DNA of 64,000 nucleotides from Betaproteobacteria bacterium (GTDB lineage: Bacteria > Pseudomonadota > Gammaproteobacteria > Burkholderiales > Burkholderiaceae_C): the NCBI GenBank assembly GCA_016704535.1, contig JADIZZ010000002.1, positions 248,001 to 312,000 on the forward strand, in the 5' to 3' direction. The notes below the pieces were generated by a model, which saw nothing but the letters and a program-made list of their open reading frames with translations, made no database searches and had not been told where the DNA came from. This document shows positions 35,903 to 43,790 of this stretch, piece after piece; the stretch's first letter is position 1, and each line of letters begins with the position of its first letter. The translations under genes and the position numbers were made by a program.

Positions 35903-36268
35903 ATGCCTCGCGCCATTCTCGAAGAATCCTGCCTCCATCCCGCCATCCGTGACTTCGTCGCCGGCCACCACGCAGACACCGTACAGCAGGTGCGCGAAGC
36001 CGTCGCCGGCCACCCCGTGGTGGTGGTGGGCATGGCGCAGAACCCCTTCGTGAAGAAGGCGCGCAAGGCGCTGGACGACGCCGGCGTGGGTCATCACGAC
36101 ATCGACTTCGGCAGCTACTTCAGCGAATGGCGGCGGCGCAACGCGCTGAAGATGTGGACGGGCTGGCCGACCCTGCCGATGGTGTTCGTGAAGGGCTCGC
36201 TGATCGGCGGTGCACAGGACGTAGCCCGGCTGATCGCCAGCGGCGAGCTCAAGCGGCTGCTGGGCTGA
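35903..36268 (+). CDS. Glutaredoxin-like protein lacking active-site cysteines
   Basis: 121 aa. C-terminal ~85 residues fit the Grx4/GrxD monothiol fold: beta-1 PVVVVGMAQNPFVKKARKAL, then FGSYFSEWRRRNALKMWTGWPTLPMVFVKG and IGGAQDVARLIASGELKRLL. Where CxxC or CGFS should be, the sequence is N47-P48-F49-V50, so no catalytic Cys is present. The cis-Pro (P92) and the GG glutathione-binding region (I101-V107) are kept. The N-terminal 30 residues are extra. It may bind glutathione or an Fe-S cofactor poorly or act as a structural paralogue; it follows the thioredoxin-like gene. Confidence 0.82.
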   Translation: MPRAILEESCLHPAIRDFVAGHHADTVQQVREAVAGHPVVVVGMAQNPFVKKARKALDDAGVGHHDIDFGSYFSEWRRRNALKMWTGWPTLPMVFVKGSLIGGAQDVARLIASGELKRLLG

Positions 36269-36384
36269 CCACGTCGCACGCCGCGCTGCCGTTCAGCCGC
36301 TTGCAGGCCCGTCTGGTCGCGCCAGACGGCCGTTCAACCGCTCGGCTCCGCCAGACCGGGAACCCGACCGCAAAATGCGGCGCC

Positions 36385-37872
36385 ATGACAAGGACGCTCT
36401 TTCCCCGCGCCGCCGCTACCGCCACTGTGCTGGCCGGTCTGATCGGCACCAGCTTCGGTGCCCACGCCGCCGAGGCCCGGCCCGGATTGAAGGCCTGCCG
36501 CCTGCCGGGCGTCACGCACGACGCCTACTGCGGCGTGCTGCGCCGCCCGCTCGACCCGGCGCAGCAGCAGGGCCCGCAAATTGACCTGCACTATGCCGTG
36601 CTTCCCGCGCTGGCGCGCAACCGCAAGCCTGATCCGGTGATGTTCTTCGCCGGCGGGCCGGGGCAGAGCGCGATGGCCCTGGCCGGACCTGTCGCCCGCA
36701 TGCTCAAGCGGCTGTCGAACCGGCGCGACGTGGTGCTGATCGATCAGCGCGGCACGGGTCGAAGCGCGCCGCTGCTCTGCGACGAACTGCCGCCCGGTGC
36801 GCCGCTGGCCGAAGCTGCCGACACGGCACGCCAGATCGCCCGCATGCAGGCCTGTGGCGTGCAGCTGCAGAAGCTGCCGCATGGCGACCTTCGCCACTAC
36901 ACCACGTGGGTGGCGATGCAGGATGCCGACGCCGTGCGCCAGGCGCTGGGCGCGCCGCAGGTGAACGTGGTGGGCGGCTCGTACGGCACGCGCGCCGTGT
37001 TGGAGTACGCGCGCCAGTTCCCGCAGGCTGTGCGACGTGTCGTGATCGACGGCGTGGCGCCGCCCGACATGGTGATGCCGGTGTCCTTTTCCACCGACAA
37101 CCAGGCTGCGCTCGACGCCGTGTTCCAGGCCTGCGAAGCCGAGGACGCCTGCCGCCGCCGCCACCCGACGCTGCGCACCGGCTTCACCACGCTGCTGGCG
37201 GGCCTGCCGCGCGACGAGAGCGTGACGCACCCGCTGACCGGCCGGCCCGAGCGCGTGACGCTGACGCGCGAGTGGGTGCTGGGACTGGTGCGCGGGCCGC
37301 TCTATGCGCCGAGCCTGGCCGCGGCACTGCCGCAGGCCATGGACGATGCCGCAAGCGGTCGGTTTGAGGGCCTGCTGGGCCTGGCCAGCGCTTTCGGTGG
37401 CGGTGGCCGCGCGATGCGCCTGGCCGAGGGCATGCACTTCTCCGTGGTCTGCGCCGAAGACATGCCGCGCCTGGCGCAGGCCGCCGACGCACCCGGGGCC
37501 GATTTCGCCGACGCCTTCGCCGCGCAGTACCGCCGCATCTGCGACGGATGGCCGCGCGGTGCGGTACCCGCGGCTTTCTACACGCTGCCGCCCGCACCGG
37601 CGGCGACGCTGGTGCTGTCGGGTGGCGCCGACCCGGTGACGCCGCCCCGCCACGGCGAACGTGTGGCGAAGGCGCTGGGTGTGAAGGCCAGGCACGTCGT
37701 GGTGCCGCAGGCCGGGCATGGCGTGATGGCGCTGCCCTGCATGCGCAACGTGCTGTTCCGCTTCATCGACGCCGAGACCGACGAGGCGGCGCTGCAGGTT
37801 GCCGCCGACTGCGCGCGCGGCATCCCGCGCCCTCCAGCCTTCGTGCCACTGCTGGCGGAGGGCGTGAAGTGA
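36385..37872 (+). CDS. Exported alpha/beta hydrolase (TAP-like)
   Basis: 495 aa from the ATG at 36385. Signal peptide (TATVLAGLIGTSFGAHA). The alpha/beta-hydrolase fold has oxyanion segment MFFAGGPGQSA, nucleophile GGSYGTRAVLEYA, acid in LVLSGGADPVTPP and His in VPQAGHGVM. The C-terminal TAP-type domain and four to six Cys (disulphides) match secreted tripeptidyl-aminopeptidase-like hydrolases. It overlaps the following ABC gene by 4 bp (GTGA). It is probably a peptidase or esterase; the substrate is unknown. Confidence 0.88.
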   Translation: MTRTLFPRAAATATVLAGLIGTSFGAHAAEARPGLKACRLPGVTHDAYCGVLRRPLDPAQQQGPQIDLHYAVLPALARNRKPDPVMFFAGGPGQSAMALAGPVARMLKRLSNRRDVVLIDQRGTGRSAPLLCDELPPGAPLAEAADTARQIARMQACGVQLQKLPHGDLRHYTTWVAMQDADAVRQALGAPQVNVVGGSYGTRAVLEYARQFPQAVRRVVIDGVAPPDMVMPVSFSTDNQAALDAVFQACEAEDACRRRHPTLRTGFTTLLAGLPRDESVTHPLTGRPERVTLTREWVLGLVRGPLYAPSLAAALPQAMDDAASGRFEGLLGLASAFGGGGRAMRLAEGMHFSVVCAEDMPRLAQAADAPGADFADAFAAQYRRICDGWPRGAVPAAFYTLPPAPAATLVLSGGADPVTPPRHGERVAKALGVKARHVVVPQAGHGVMALPCMRNVLFRFIDAETDEAALQVAADCARGIPRPPAFVPLLAEGVK

Positions 37873-38648
37873 TCGAGATCCAAGAGCTTCGCAAGGCCTT
37901 CAGGCAGGGCCAGGGCAAGACCGCGCGAACGGTGCAGGCCGTGGCCGGCGTGGACTTCACTGCTCTCGACGGCCGAATCACTGGCCTGCTGGGCCCCAAC
38001 GGAGCCGGCAAGACGACGACGCTGCGCATCGCCGCGGCGCTGATCGAGGCCGACAGCGGCCACGTGACGGTCGACGGCATCGACGTCGCGCGACAACCCG
38101 CCGCGGCGCTGGCGCGCATGGGCGTGCTGAGTGACGCACGCGGGCTCTACCCGCGTCTGACCGCGCGCGAGAACATCGTCTACTACGGCCGCCTGCAGGG
38201 CATGAGCGACGCGGCCGCCTCGGCCCGCGCCGATGTTCTGGCGCGGACGCTGGACATGACGCCCTTGCTCGACCGCCGCACCGAGGGCTTCAGCCAGGGC
38301 GAACGCATGAAGACGGCGCTGGCCCGCGCGCTGGTGCACGACCCGCCCAACATCGTGCTCGACGAGCCCACCAATGGCCTGGACGTGCTGGCCACGCGTG
38401 CCCTGCGCGAAGCGCTGCGCCGGCTGCGCGACGACGGGGGCAAGTGCATCGTCTTCTCCACCCACATCATGCAGGAGGTGGAGCGCTTGTGCGACCACGT
38501 GGTGGTGGTGGCACAAGGCCGGACCGTCGCTGCCGGCAGCGTTGCCGAACTGGCCTTGGCCAGCGGTGAAACCGACTTCGAGGAGACCTTCGTGAAACTC
38601 GCCTTCGGCTCAACCGACGCGTCCGCCTTCACCGGGAGTTCCGTGTGA
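37869..38648 (+). CDS. natA: NatA-type ABC transporter ATP-binding protein
   Basis: 259 aa from GTG at 37869. Walker A LLGPNGAGKTTTL (about 38-50), the ABC signature SQGERMKTALARALVHDPP (a variant of LSGGQ), Walker B NIVLDEPTNGLDVLA and the H-loop STHIMQEV are intact. The closest named family is NatA of a sodium-efflux ABC exporter, but many ABC-2 exporters share this form. It overlaps the hydrolase gene by 4 bp and the next permease by 1 bp (TGATG), so all three are coupled. Confidence 0.88.
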   Translation: MIEIQELRKAFRQGQGKTARTVQAVAGVDFTALDGRITGLLGPNGAGKTTTLRIAAALIEADSGHVTVDGIDVARQPAAALARMGVLSDARGLYPRLTARENIVYYGRLQGMSDAAASARADVLARTLDMTPLLDRRTEGFSQGERMKTALARALVHDPPNIVLDEPTNGLDVLATRALREALRRLRDDGGKCIVFSTHIMQEVERLCDHVVVVAQGRTVAAGSVAELALASGETDFEETFVKLAFGSTDASAFTGSSV

Positions 38649-39811
38649 TGGGCGCTGCCTGGGTGGTCTACCTGAAGGAGTTGAAGGACGCGCTGCGCGA
38701 CCGCCGCACGTTGCTGATGGTGCTGCTGAGCTCGGTAGCCATCGGGCCGCTGGTGCTGGTGGCCATCTCGCAGCTGATGTCGGGTATGGAGAAGCGTGCC
38801 GAGGCGCGGGAAGTCATGGCCGTCGGCATCGAACACGCGCCCGGGCTGCGCAACTTCATCGAGCGCCAGACGTACACCTTGAAGACGGCGCCGAAGGGCT
38901 GGGAACAGCAGCTGCGCGATGGCAAGCTGGGTGAGCCGGTGCTGGTGATCCCGACCGACTTCCAGGCCGAGCTGGCGAGCGGTGAGGCGCCGGTGTTAGA
39001 GCTGGTGTCCAGCGCAGCGAACCAGCGTGCGGAGGGAGGCACTGGCGGCGTGCTGCAACTGCTGCGCGCCTATAACCAGGAACAAGCCACGCTGCGCCTG
39101 GCGGTGCGCGGCGTGGCGGCCTCGGCGCTGGAGACGGTGCGCGTGGAAGAACGCGACCTGGCCGACCCGGCCGCACGCGCCGCGCAACTGGCCTTCATGG
39201 TGCCCTTCTTCGTGCTGATGGCGGTGCTCTACGGCGCGTTGAACGCGGCAGTGGACACGACCGCGGGCGAACGCGAACGCGGCTCGCTGGAGCCGCTGTT
39301 GATGAACCCTGCCGCCCGCACGGCGCTGGTGCTGGGCAAGTGGGGCGCGGTGGCGACGGTGGGCATGCTCATCGCGGTGCTGTCGTGCTTGAGCTTCCTG
39401 CCGGCCCAGTGGCTGCTGCGCAGCGAGGCGCTGGCGGCGATGTTCCGCTTTGGCCCCGGCGAGGCGTTGTGGTTCATCGCGCTGCTCCTGCCGCTGGCAG
39501 GTGCCCTGGCGGCGGTGCTGATGGCGATTGCCATTCGCTGCAAGACCTTCAAGGAAGCTCAGGCCAACGCCACCGTGCTGTTGCTGGGGGTGTCGATGCT
39601 GCCGTTGGTGCTGGTGCTGAACCAGGAAGGCACGGCGCCATGGCACCTGTGGGTACCAGCGTTGGCGCAGACCACGCTGATGGGGGGCGTGCTGAAGGGC
39701 GAACTGCCTGGGCTGCAGGAGCTGCTGCCATCGACGGGGGTGTGCTTGCTGCTGGCCGTTGCGGCCATCGTCTTCGTGGCGCGCACATTGCGCAGTGCCG
39801 CGCTGAAGTAG
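38648..39811 (+). CDS. natB: NatB-type ABC-2 exporter permease
   Basis: 387 aa from ATG at 38648 (a GTG one codon earlier is also in frame). One N-terminal TM (RRTLLMVLLSSVAIGPLVLVAISQL) is followed by a ~130-residue extracytoplasmic domain, then five TMs from LAFMVPFFVLMAVLYGALNAAVDTTAGERERGSLEPLL onward. That last segment is the ABC-2 motif. With the adjacent ATPase it forms a complete exporter. Substrate is unknown; sodium is suggested only by family name. Confidence 0.87.
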   Translation: MGAAWVVYLKELKDALRDRRTLLMVLLSSVAIGPLVLVAISQLMSGMEKRAEAREVMAVGIEHAPGLRNFIERQTYTLKTAPKGWEQQLRDGKLGEPVLVIPTDFQAELASGEAPVLELVSSAANQRAEGGTGGVLQLLRAYNQEQATLRLAVRGVAASALETVRVEERDLADPAARAAQLAFMVPFFVLMAVLYGALNAAVDTTAGERERGSLEPLLMNPAARTALVLGKWGAVATVGMLIAVLSCLSFLPAQWLLRSEALAAMFRFGPGEALWFIALLLPLAGALAAVLMAIAIRCKTFKEAQANATVLLLGVSMLPLVLVLNQEGTAPWHLWVPALAQTTLMGGVLKGELPGLQELLPSTGVCLLLAVAAIVFVARTLRSAALK

Positions 39812-39840
39812 CGTCGGCGGCCGGCAAGTCGGCCGTGTCC

Positions 39841-40038
39841 TCAGTCGGTGGATTTGCGGACCTTGAACCCCAGCAGTGAGTACATCGGGCAGCGTGCCAG
39901 GCTGGCGGTGAGCAGCATCACGAGCCCGATGATCCAGGCCCAGTTACCGACCTTGCCCGAGATCGCGAAGGCGATGAGGAAGAGGCCGAGCAGGATGCGG
40001 AAGACTCGGTCATAGCCGGACATGTTCTTGCTCATCAT
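39841..40038 (-). CDS. DUF2892 family small membrane protein
   Basis: 65 aa with two hydrophobic hairpins. MSGYDRVFRILLGLFLIAFA and WIIGLVMLLTASLARCPMYSLLGF match the YgaP-like C-terminal DUF2892 fold; Cys in RCPMYSLLG is conserved. GGAGC precedes the start. A second, slightly different DUF2892 gene lies 155 bp upstream on the same strand. Confidence 0.85.
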   Translation of the reverse strand: MMSKNMSGYDRVFRILLGLFLIAFAISGKVGNWAWIIGLVMLLTASLARCPMYSLLGFKVRKSTD

Positions 40039-40193
40039 CGGTAGTGCTCCTGCAGGATGGTGCGAAGGCCTCGAACGCAGGTGCGACTCGCCGGCCTGCC
40101 CAAGAAGTGCATTCTGCCGCCGTCGGCCAGCCTTGGCGAGACCCGGGCCAAGGTGGCCAGGAGCGCGCCTTGGCCCTCGGCTGTGAGACGGGC

Positions 40194-40388
40194 TCAGCCT
40201 CTTTTCACCGGGCAGGTGTTGATGCCCAGCAGCGGATAGAGCGGGCAGAAGCTGAAGGCAGCGGTACCCAGCAGCACGACGCCAACATAGCCCCACAGGC
40301 CGATCGTGCCGGTGGCGGCCAGCGCGATGAGGACGAGGCCGAGCGCGGCGCGAAGGATGCGGTCGATGCCGCCGACGTTGCTTTTCAT
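40194..40388 (-). CDS. DUF2892 family small membrane protein (second copy)
   Basis: 64 aa. MKSNVGGIDRILRAALGLVLIALAATGTIGLWG and FCPLYPLLGINTCPVK match the DUF2892 form found behind rhodanese domains in YgaP-type proteins. AGGAG lies 7 nt upstream of the ATG. The two DUF2892 copies and the Crp/Fnr gene share a strand and are probably co-transcribed. The C-terminal Cys pair (CPLYPLLGINTC) may bind metal or persulfide, by inference. Confidence 0.87.
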   Translation of the reverse strand: MKSNVGGIDRILRAALGLVLIALAATGTIGLWGYVGVVLLGTAAFSFCPLYPLLGINTCPVKRG

Positions 40389-40461
40389 GAATTTCTCCTG
40401 CTTGAGCGACCGGCGGAAGTACCGATGGCGGTCAGTGTCGGTTTCGCGCAGGCGGTGGTCG

Positions 40462-40475
40462 GTGACCTGGGTCAC
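40462..40475. promoter_or_regulatory. Candidate Crp/Fnr-type operator
   Basis: Dyad GTGACC-TG-GGTCAC between the DUF2892 gene and the Crp/Fnr gene, 12 bp past the regulator's stop and about 75 bp upstream of the DUF2892 start. Such half-sites with a 2-bp gap are typical of Crp/Fnr-family operators, so the regulator may control the membrane proteins. Confidence 0.5.
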
Positions 40476-40486
40476 ATGCAGCCGGC

Positions 40487-41179
40487 TCAGCTGCCGGACA
40501 TCCAGCCCTGACCGCCAGCCAAGTTGCGCAGTGCGGCACTGTCGAGCAAGTCGATGCGCTCACGCGACAGGCGCACCCACCCCGCGCGCTCGAAGCGGCT
40601 GAGCAGGCGCGAGACGATCTCGCGCACCGTGCCCAGGCTGTCGGCCAGGGCCTGGTGCGTGGTTTGCAGGCTGTTTCCATGGCCCAGCAGGGCCTGCGCC
40701 AGGCGCTGGTCCAGGCGTTGAAAAGCCACGGCTTCGGCCAGCTCCATCAAGTCGGCGAGGCGGTCGCCGAAGACGCCGAAAACGAAGCGTCTGAAGGCGG
40801 CGTGCTGGCACCAGGTGTCGAGACCCTGCGGCAGGAGCAGCACGAGCTCGGTGGCTTCCACCGCATGGCCGTGGGCGCTGAGCGGCGTCTGGCTGAATAG
40901 GCAGGCGGTGGAGACGACACACAGCTCGCCGGGCGTCACGCGGTAGAGCTCGAGCATTCGCCCGGCGGGCGAGCCGCGCGCCACGCGCACGGAGCCCGAG
41001 AGCACCATCGGGAAACCCAGGCAAGGCGAGCCTTCGTCGAAGAGCGTTGTTCCTCCTGGGGCAGCGACGAAGTGGGTATGCGCTTCGATGACATCACTCA
41101 CGGCTCGCGGGGGCAGTTCGGCGAGCACGGGGTAGAGCGCCGCCAGTCGTGTGGCCAGATCGTTTGCTGACGGGGTCAT
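40487..41179 (-). CDS. Crp/Fnr family transcriptional regulator
   Basis: 230 aa. The N-terminal cyclic-nucleotide-binding-like beta roll runs about residues 30-140 (FDEGSPCLGFPMVLSGSVRVAR, GELCVVSTACLFS) and a C-terminal winged helix about 160-225 (ADSLGTVREIVSRLLSRFE recognition helix). The FNR iron-sulphur Cys pattern (three near the N-terminus plus one central) is not present, though Cys in GSPCLGF and GELCVVSTACLF could sense thiols or sulphur, by inference. It is adjacent to a YkgJ gene on the same strand and two DUF2892 genes. Confidence 0.85.
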   Translation of the reverse strand: MTPSANDLATRLAALYPVLAELPPRAVSDVIEAHTHFVAAPGGTTLFDEGSPCLGFPMVLSGSVRVARGSPAGRMLELYRVTPGELCVVSTACLFSQTPLSAHGHAVEATELVLLLPQGLDTWCQHAAFRRFVFGVFGDRLADLMELAEAVAFQRLDQRLAQALLGHGNSLQTTHQALADSLGTVREIVSRLLSRFERAGWVRLSRERIDLLDSAALRNLAGGQGWMSGS

Positions 41180-41183
41180 ATGT

Positions 41184-41450
41184 TCAGTGCGGCGAAGTCA
41201 GCCGTTCCAGGTGACCCAGCCAGGCCATGGCGTGGACGCGAGACCGGCCGCACATTTCGGCATGGGGCTGCAGTGAAGCGCAGACGTCTGGCCGCTCGGG
41301 GTGGCCAAAGAGGCGGCAGCGTTCGTGCGCGTCGAGTTGCGCGCAGCGCACGCCCGCCGGCTTGCCCTGCGGCATGCCAAGTATGGGTGAAGTGATCGAG
41401 GGCGCGGTGCAGCATGCACCGCAGTCGGGGCGGCAGTCCATCGGCGGCAT
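41184..41450 (-). CDS. YkgJ family cysteine-cluster protein
   Basis: 88 aa from ATG at 41450. The family signature DCRPDCGACCTAPSI gives a Cys cluster near the N-terminus, completed by RCAQL, RCRLF and DVCASL; these bind zinc or an Fe-S cluster. The rest ends HAMAWLGHLERLT. The stop lies 4 bp from the Crp/Fnr start, so the two are probably one operon. The open frame to 41513 lacks conservation. Confidence 0.85.
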   Translation of the reverse strand: MPPMDCRPDCGACCTAPSITSPILGMPQGKPAGVRCAQLDAHERCRLFGHPERPDVCASLQPHAEMCGRSRVHAMAWLGHLERLTSPH

Positions 41451-41522
41451 GCTATCGCTGCCATGGGCACGGGTGATGCCTGCCCTGACGTTGTGGAAGC
41501 GTAATGCAAACACGAATCGTTA

Positions 41523-41750
41523 TTGTTGAATTGGACCAGAGCCAAGTCCGTAACCTTCGGTGCGATGCACGCCGCCATGGCCTTCGGCGTGAGCTTCGTG
41601 TTGACGGGTAGCTTGGCGCTCGCAGGCACCATCATGCGCGTTGAACCCCTGATCATCACTGGGGCGCACGGTTTCTTCGACCGCCGGCGGACGCGGCGGG
41701 AACAGCGTGCCGGCGACTTGCAGCCTGCCCTCGTAAAATCAAGGCGTTGA
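41523..41750 (+). CDS. DUF2061 small membrane protein (probable)
   Basis: 75 aa. KSVTFGAMHAAMAFGVSFVLTGSLALAGTIMRVEP and a following HGFFDRR match the DUF2061 pattern: a short hydrophobic pair with a central glutamate-proline turn. Start is unclear: TTG at 41523 keeps the whole domain but lacks a good ribosome site. The C-terminal 20 residues (RRTRREQRAGDL..) are basic and likely variable. It lies between the divergent YkgJ gene and mnmG, opposite to YkgJ. Confidence 0.5.
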   Translation: MLNWTRAKSVTFGAMHAAMAFGVSFVLTGSLALAGTIMRVEPLIITGAHGFFDRRRTRREQRAGDLQPALVKSRR

Positions 41751-41788
41751 GCGTGGCCACCAGGCTGCGCGCTGGCTTGAGGTTCGCC

Positions 41789-43789
41789 ATGCTGCACCCG
41801 CAGGAGTTTGATGTCATCGTGGTTGGTGGCGGCCATGCCGGCACCGAGGCCGCGCTGGCCGCGGCGCGCATGGGCTGCAGAACACTGCTCCTGACGCACA
41901 GCATCGAGACGCTGGGGCAGATGAGCTGCAACCCCAGCATCGGTGGCATCGGCAAGGGCCACCTCGTGCGCGAGATCGACGCGCTGGGCGGCGCGATGGC
42001 CGCGGCCACCGACGAAGCCGGCATCCAGTTCCGCACGCTCAACGGCAGCAAAGGCCCGGCGGTGCGCGCCACGCGCGCGCAGGCCGACCGCGTGCTCTAC
42101 CGCGCCGCCATCCGGCGGCGGCTCGAAAACCAGCCGAACCTCTGGCTCTTCCAGCAGGCTGTGGATGACCTGATGCTCGAGGGCGACCGCGTGGTCGGCG
42201 CTGTCACCCAGGTGGGCCTGACGTTCCGCGGTCGCACCGTGGTGCTGACGGCCGGCACCTTCCTCGACGGGCGCATCCACGTCGGCCTGCAGAACTACAG
42301 CGCCGGCCGGGCGGGCGACCCGCCGGCCGTCAGCCTGTCGGCGCGGCTCAAGGAAATGAAGCTGCCGCAGGGCCGGCTGAAGACCGGAACGCCGCCGCGC
42401 ATCGACGGGCGCAGCATCGATTTCTCGAAACTGCAGGAACAGCCTGGAGATGGCGTGTCTGCGGCGGATGGCACACCGTCGCCTTTTCCGATGCCCGTGT
42501 TCAGTTTTTTGGGCCGGCCCGAGCAGCATCCACAGCAGCTGCCGTGCTGGATCACGCACACCAACGAGCGCACGCACGAGATCATCCGCAGCGGCTTCGA
42601 CCGCAGCCCGATGTTCACCGGCGTCATCGAAGGGGTGGGGCCGCGTTACTGCCCGAGCATCGAAGACAAGGTCAACCGTTTCGCCGACAAGACCAGCCAC
42701 CAGATCTTTCTGGAGCCGGAAGGGCTGACGACGCACGAGTTCTACCCGAACGGAATCTCGACCTCGCTGCCCTTCGACATCCAATTGGCGGCGGTGCAGT
42801 CGATGGCCGGGCTGGAGCGGGCGCACATTCTGCGACCGGGCTACGCCATCGAGTACGACTACTTCGACCCGCGTGAACTGCAGCCGAGCTTCGAGACGCG
42901 CCTGGTCAAGGGCTTGTTCTTCGCCGGGCAGATCAACGGCACGACGGGTTACGAGGAAGCTGCCGCACAAGGTTTGTACGCGGGCACCAATGCGGCGCTT
43001 CAGGTGTTGGGGCGCGAAGCCTGGCTGCCGCGGCGCGACCAGGCTTACCTCGGCGTTCTGGTCGACGACCTGGTGACCAAGGGTGTGACCGAGCCTTACC
43101 GCATGTTCACGAGCCGGGCGGAGTTTCGCCTGCAGCTGCGCGAGGACAACGCCGACCTGCGCCTGACGGAGGTCGGCCGCGCTCTGGGCCTGGTGGACAC
43201 CGAGCGCTGGGCGGCTTTCGAGACCAAGCGCGAGCGGCTGGCGCAGGAACGCCAACGCCTTCGCAGCACCTGGCTGCGACCGGCCACGGTGCCGGCGGCC
43301 GAGGCCGAGCGCCTGCTGGGCAAGGCGCTGGAGCATGAATACAGCTTGGAGGACCTGCTGCGTCGGCCTGGCGTGGACTTCGACGCCGTCAGCGCGCTGG
43401 CGGCGGGGGCGGGCCACGGTGTTTCACGTGAAACATTGCGGGCTGCCTGGGGTGCCCGTGAAGCCGATGCGGTGATCGAACAAGCCGAGATCGCCATCAA
43501 GTACGCCGGCTACATCAACAAGCAGAACGACGAGGTCGAGCGCAATGCGTCGCTGGAGTCGCTGAAGCTCCCCGATGAAATGGACTACGCGCAGGTGCCT
43601 GCGCTGTCCTTCGAGGTCCGGCAGACGCTGGCGAGGCACCGGCCCGCGACTTTGGGGCAGGCCTCCCGCATGTCGGGCATCACACCCGCGGCGATTTCGC
43701 TGCTGTTGGTGCACTTGAAGAGGGGGCGTTTCAAGGGCTTCGCGCGCACGTCGGTAGAAGACCTTGCGCCTGACGAGCGCGCGGCCTGA
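41789..43789 (+). CDS. mnmG: tRNA 5-carboxymethylaminomethyluridine modification protein MnmG
   Basis: 666 aa, FAD- and NADH-using partner of MnmE. The ATG at 41789 (MLHPQEFDVIVVGGGHAG) is chosen; an upstream in-frame start adds 14 residues. FAD motif VVGGGHAGTEAALAAARMG, MSCNPSIGGIGKGHLVREIDA, GTFLDGRIHVG and PGYAIEYDYFDPREL are diagnostic, and FAGQINGTTGYEEAAAQG closes the domain. A parS site lies inside the coding sequence at 43420-43435 (see separate entry). GAGG lies 6 nt before the start. It overlaps or abuts rsmG. Confidence 0.97.
   Translation: MLHPQEFDVIVVGGGHAGTEAALAAARMGCRTLLLTHSIETLGQMSCNPSIGGIGKGHLVREIDALGGAMAAATDEAGIQFRTLNGSKGPAVRATRAQADRVLYRAAIRRRLENQPNLWLFQQAVDDLMLEGDRVVGAVTQVGLTFRGRTVVLTAGTFLDGRIHVGLQNYSAGRAGDPPAVSLSARLKEMKLPQGRLKTGTPPRIDGRSIDFSKLQEQPGDGVSAADGTPSPFPMPVFSFLGRPEQHPQQLPCWITHTNERTHEIIRSGFDRSPMFTGVIEGVGPRYCPSIEDKVNRFADKTSHQIFLEPEGLTTHEFYPNGISTSLPFDIQLAAVQSMAGLERAHILRPGYAIEYDYFDPRELQPSFETRLVKGLFFAGQINGTTGYEEAAAQGLYAGTNAALQVLGREAWLPRRDQAYLGVLVDDLVTKGVTEPYRMFTSRAEFRLQLREDNADLRLTEVGRALGLVDTERWAAFETKRERLAQERQRLRSTWLRPATVPAAEAERLLGKALEHEYSLEDLLRRPGVDFDAVSALAAGAGHGVSRETLRAAWGAREADAVIEQAEIAIKYAGYINKQNDEVERNASLESLKLPDEMDYAQVPALSFEVRQTLARHRPATLGQASRMSGITPAAISLLLVHLKRGRFKGFARTSVEDLAPDERAA
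43420..43435. other. parS site (perfect 16-mer)
   Basis: TGTTTCACGTGAAACA, the universal chromosomal parS palindrome, within mnmG (codons for GVSRETL). It binds ParB and nucleates the segregation complex. It is about 5.5 kb upstream of parB. Confidence 0.93.
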
Positions 43790-43790
43790 A

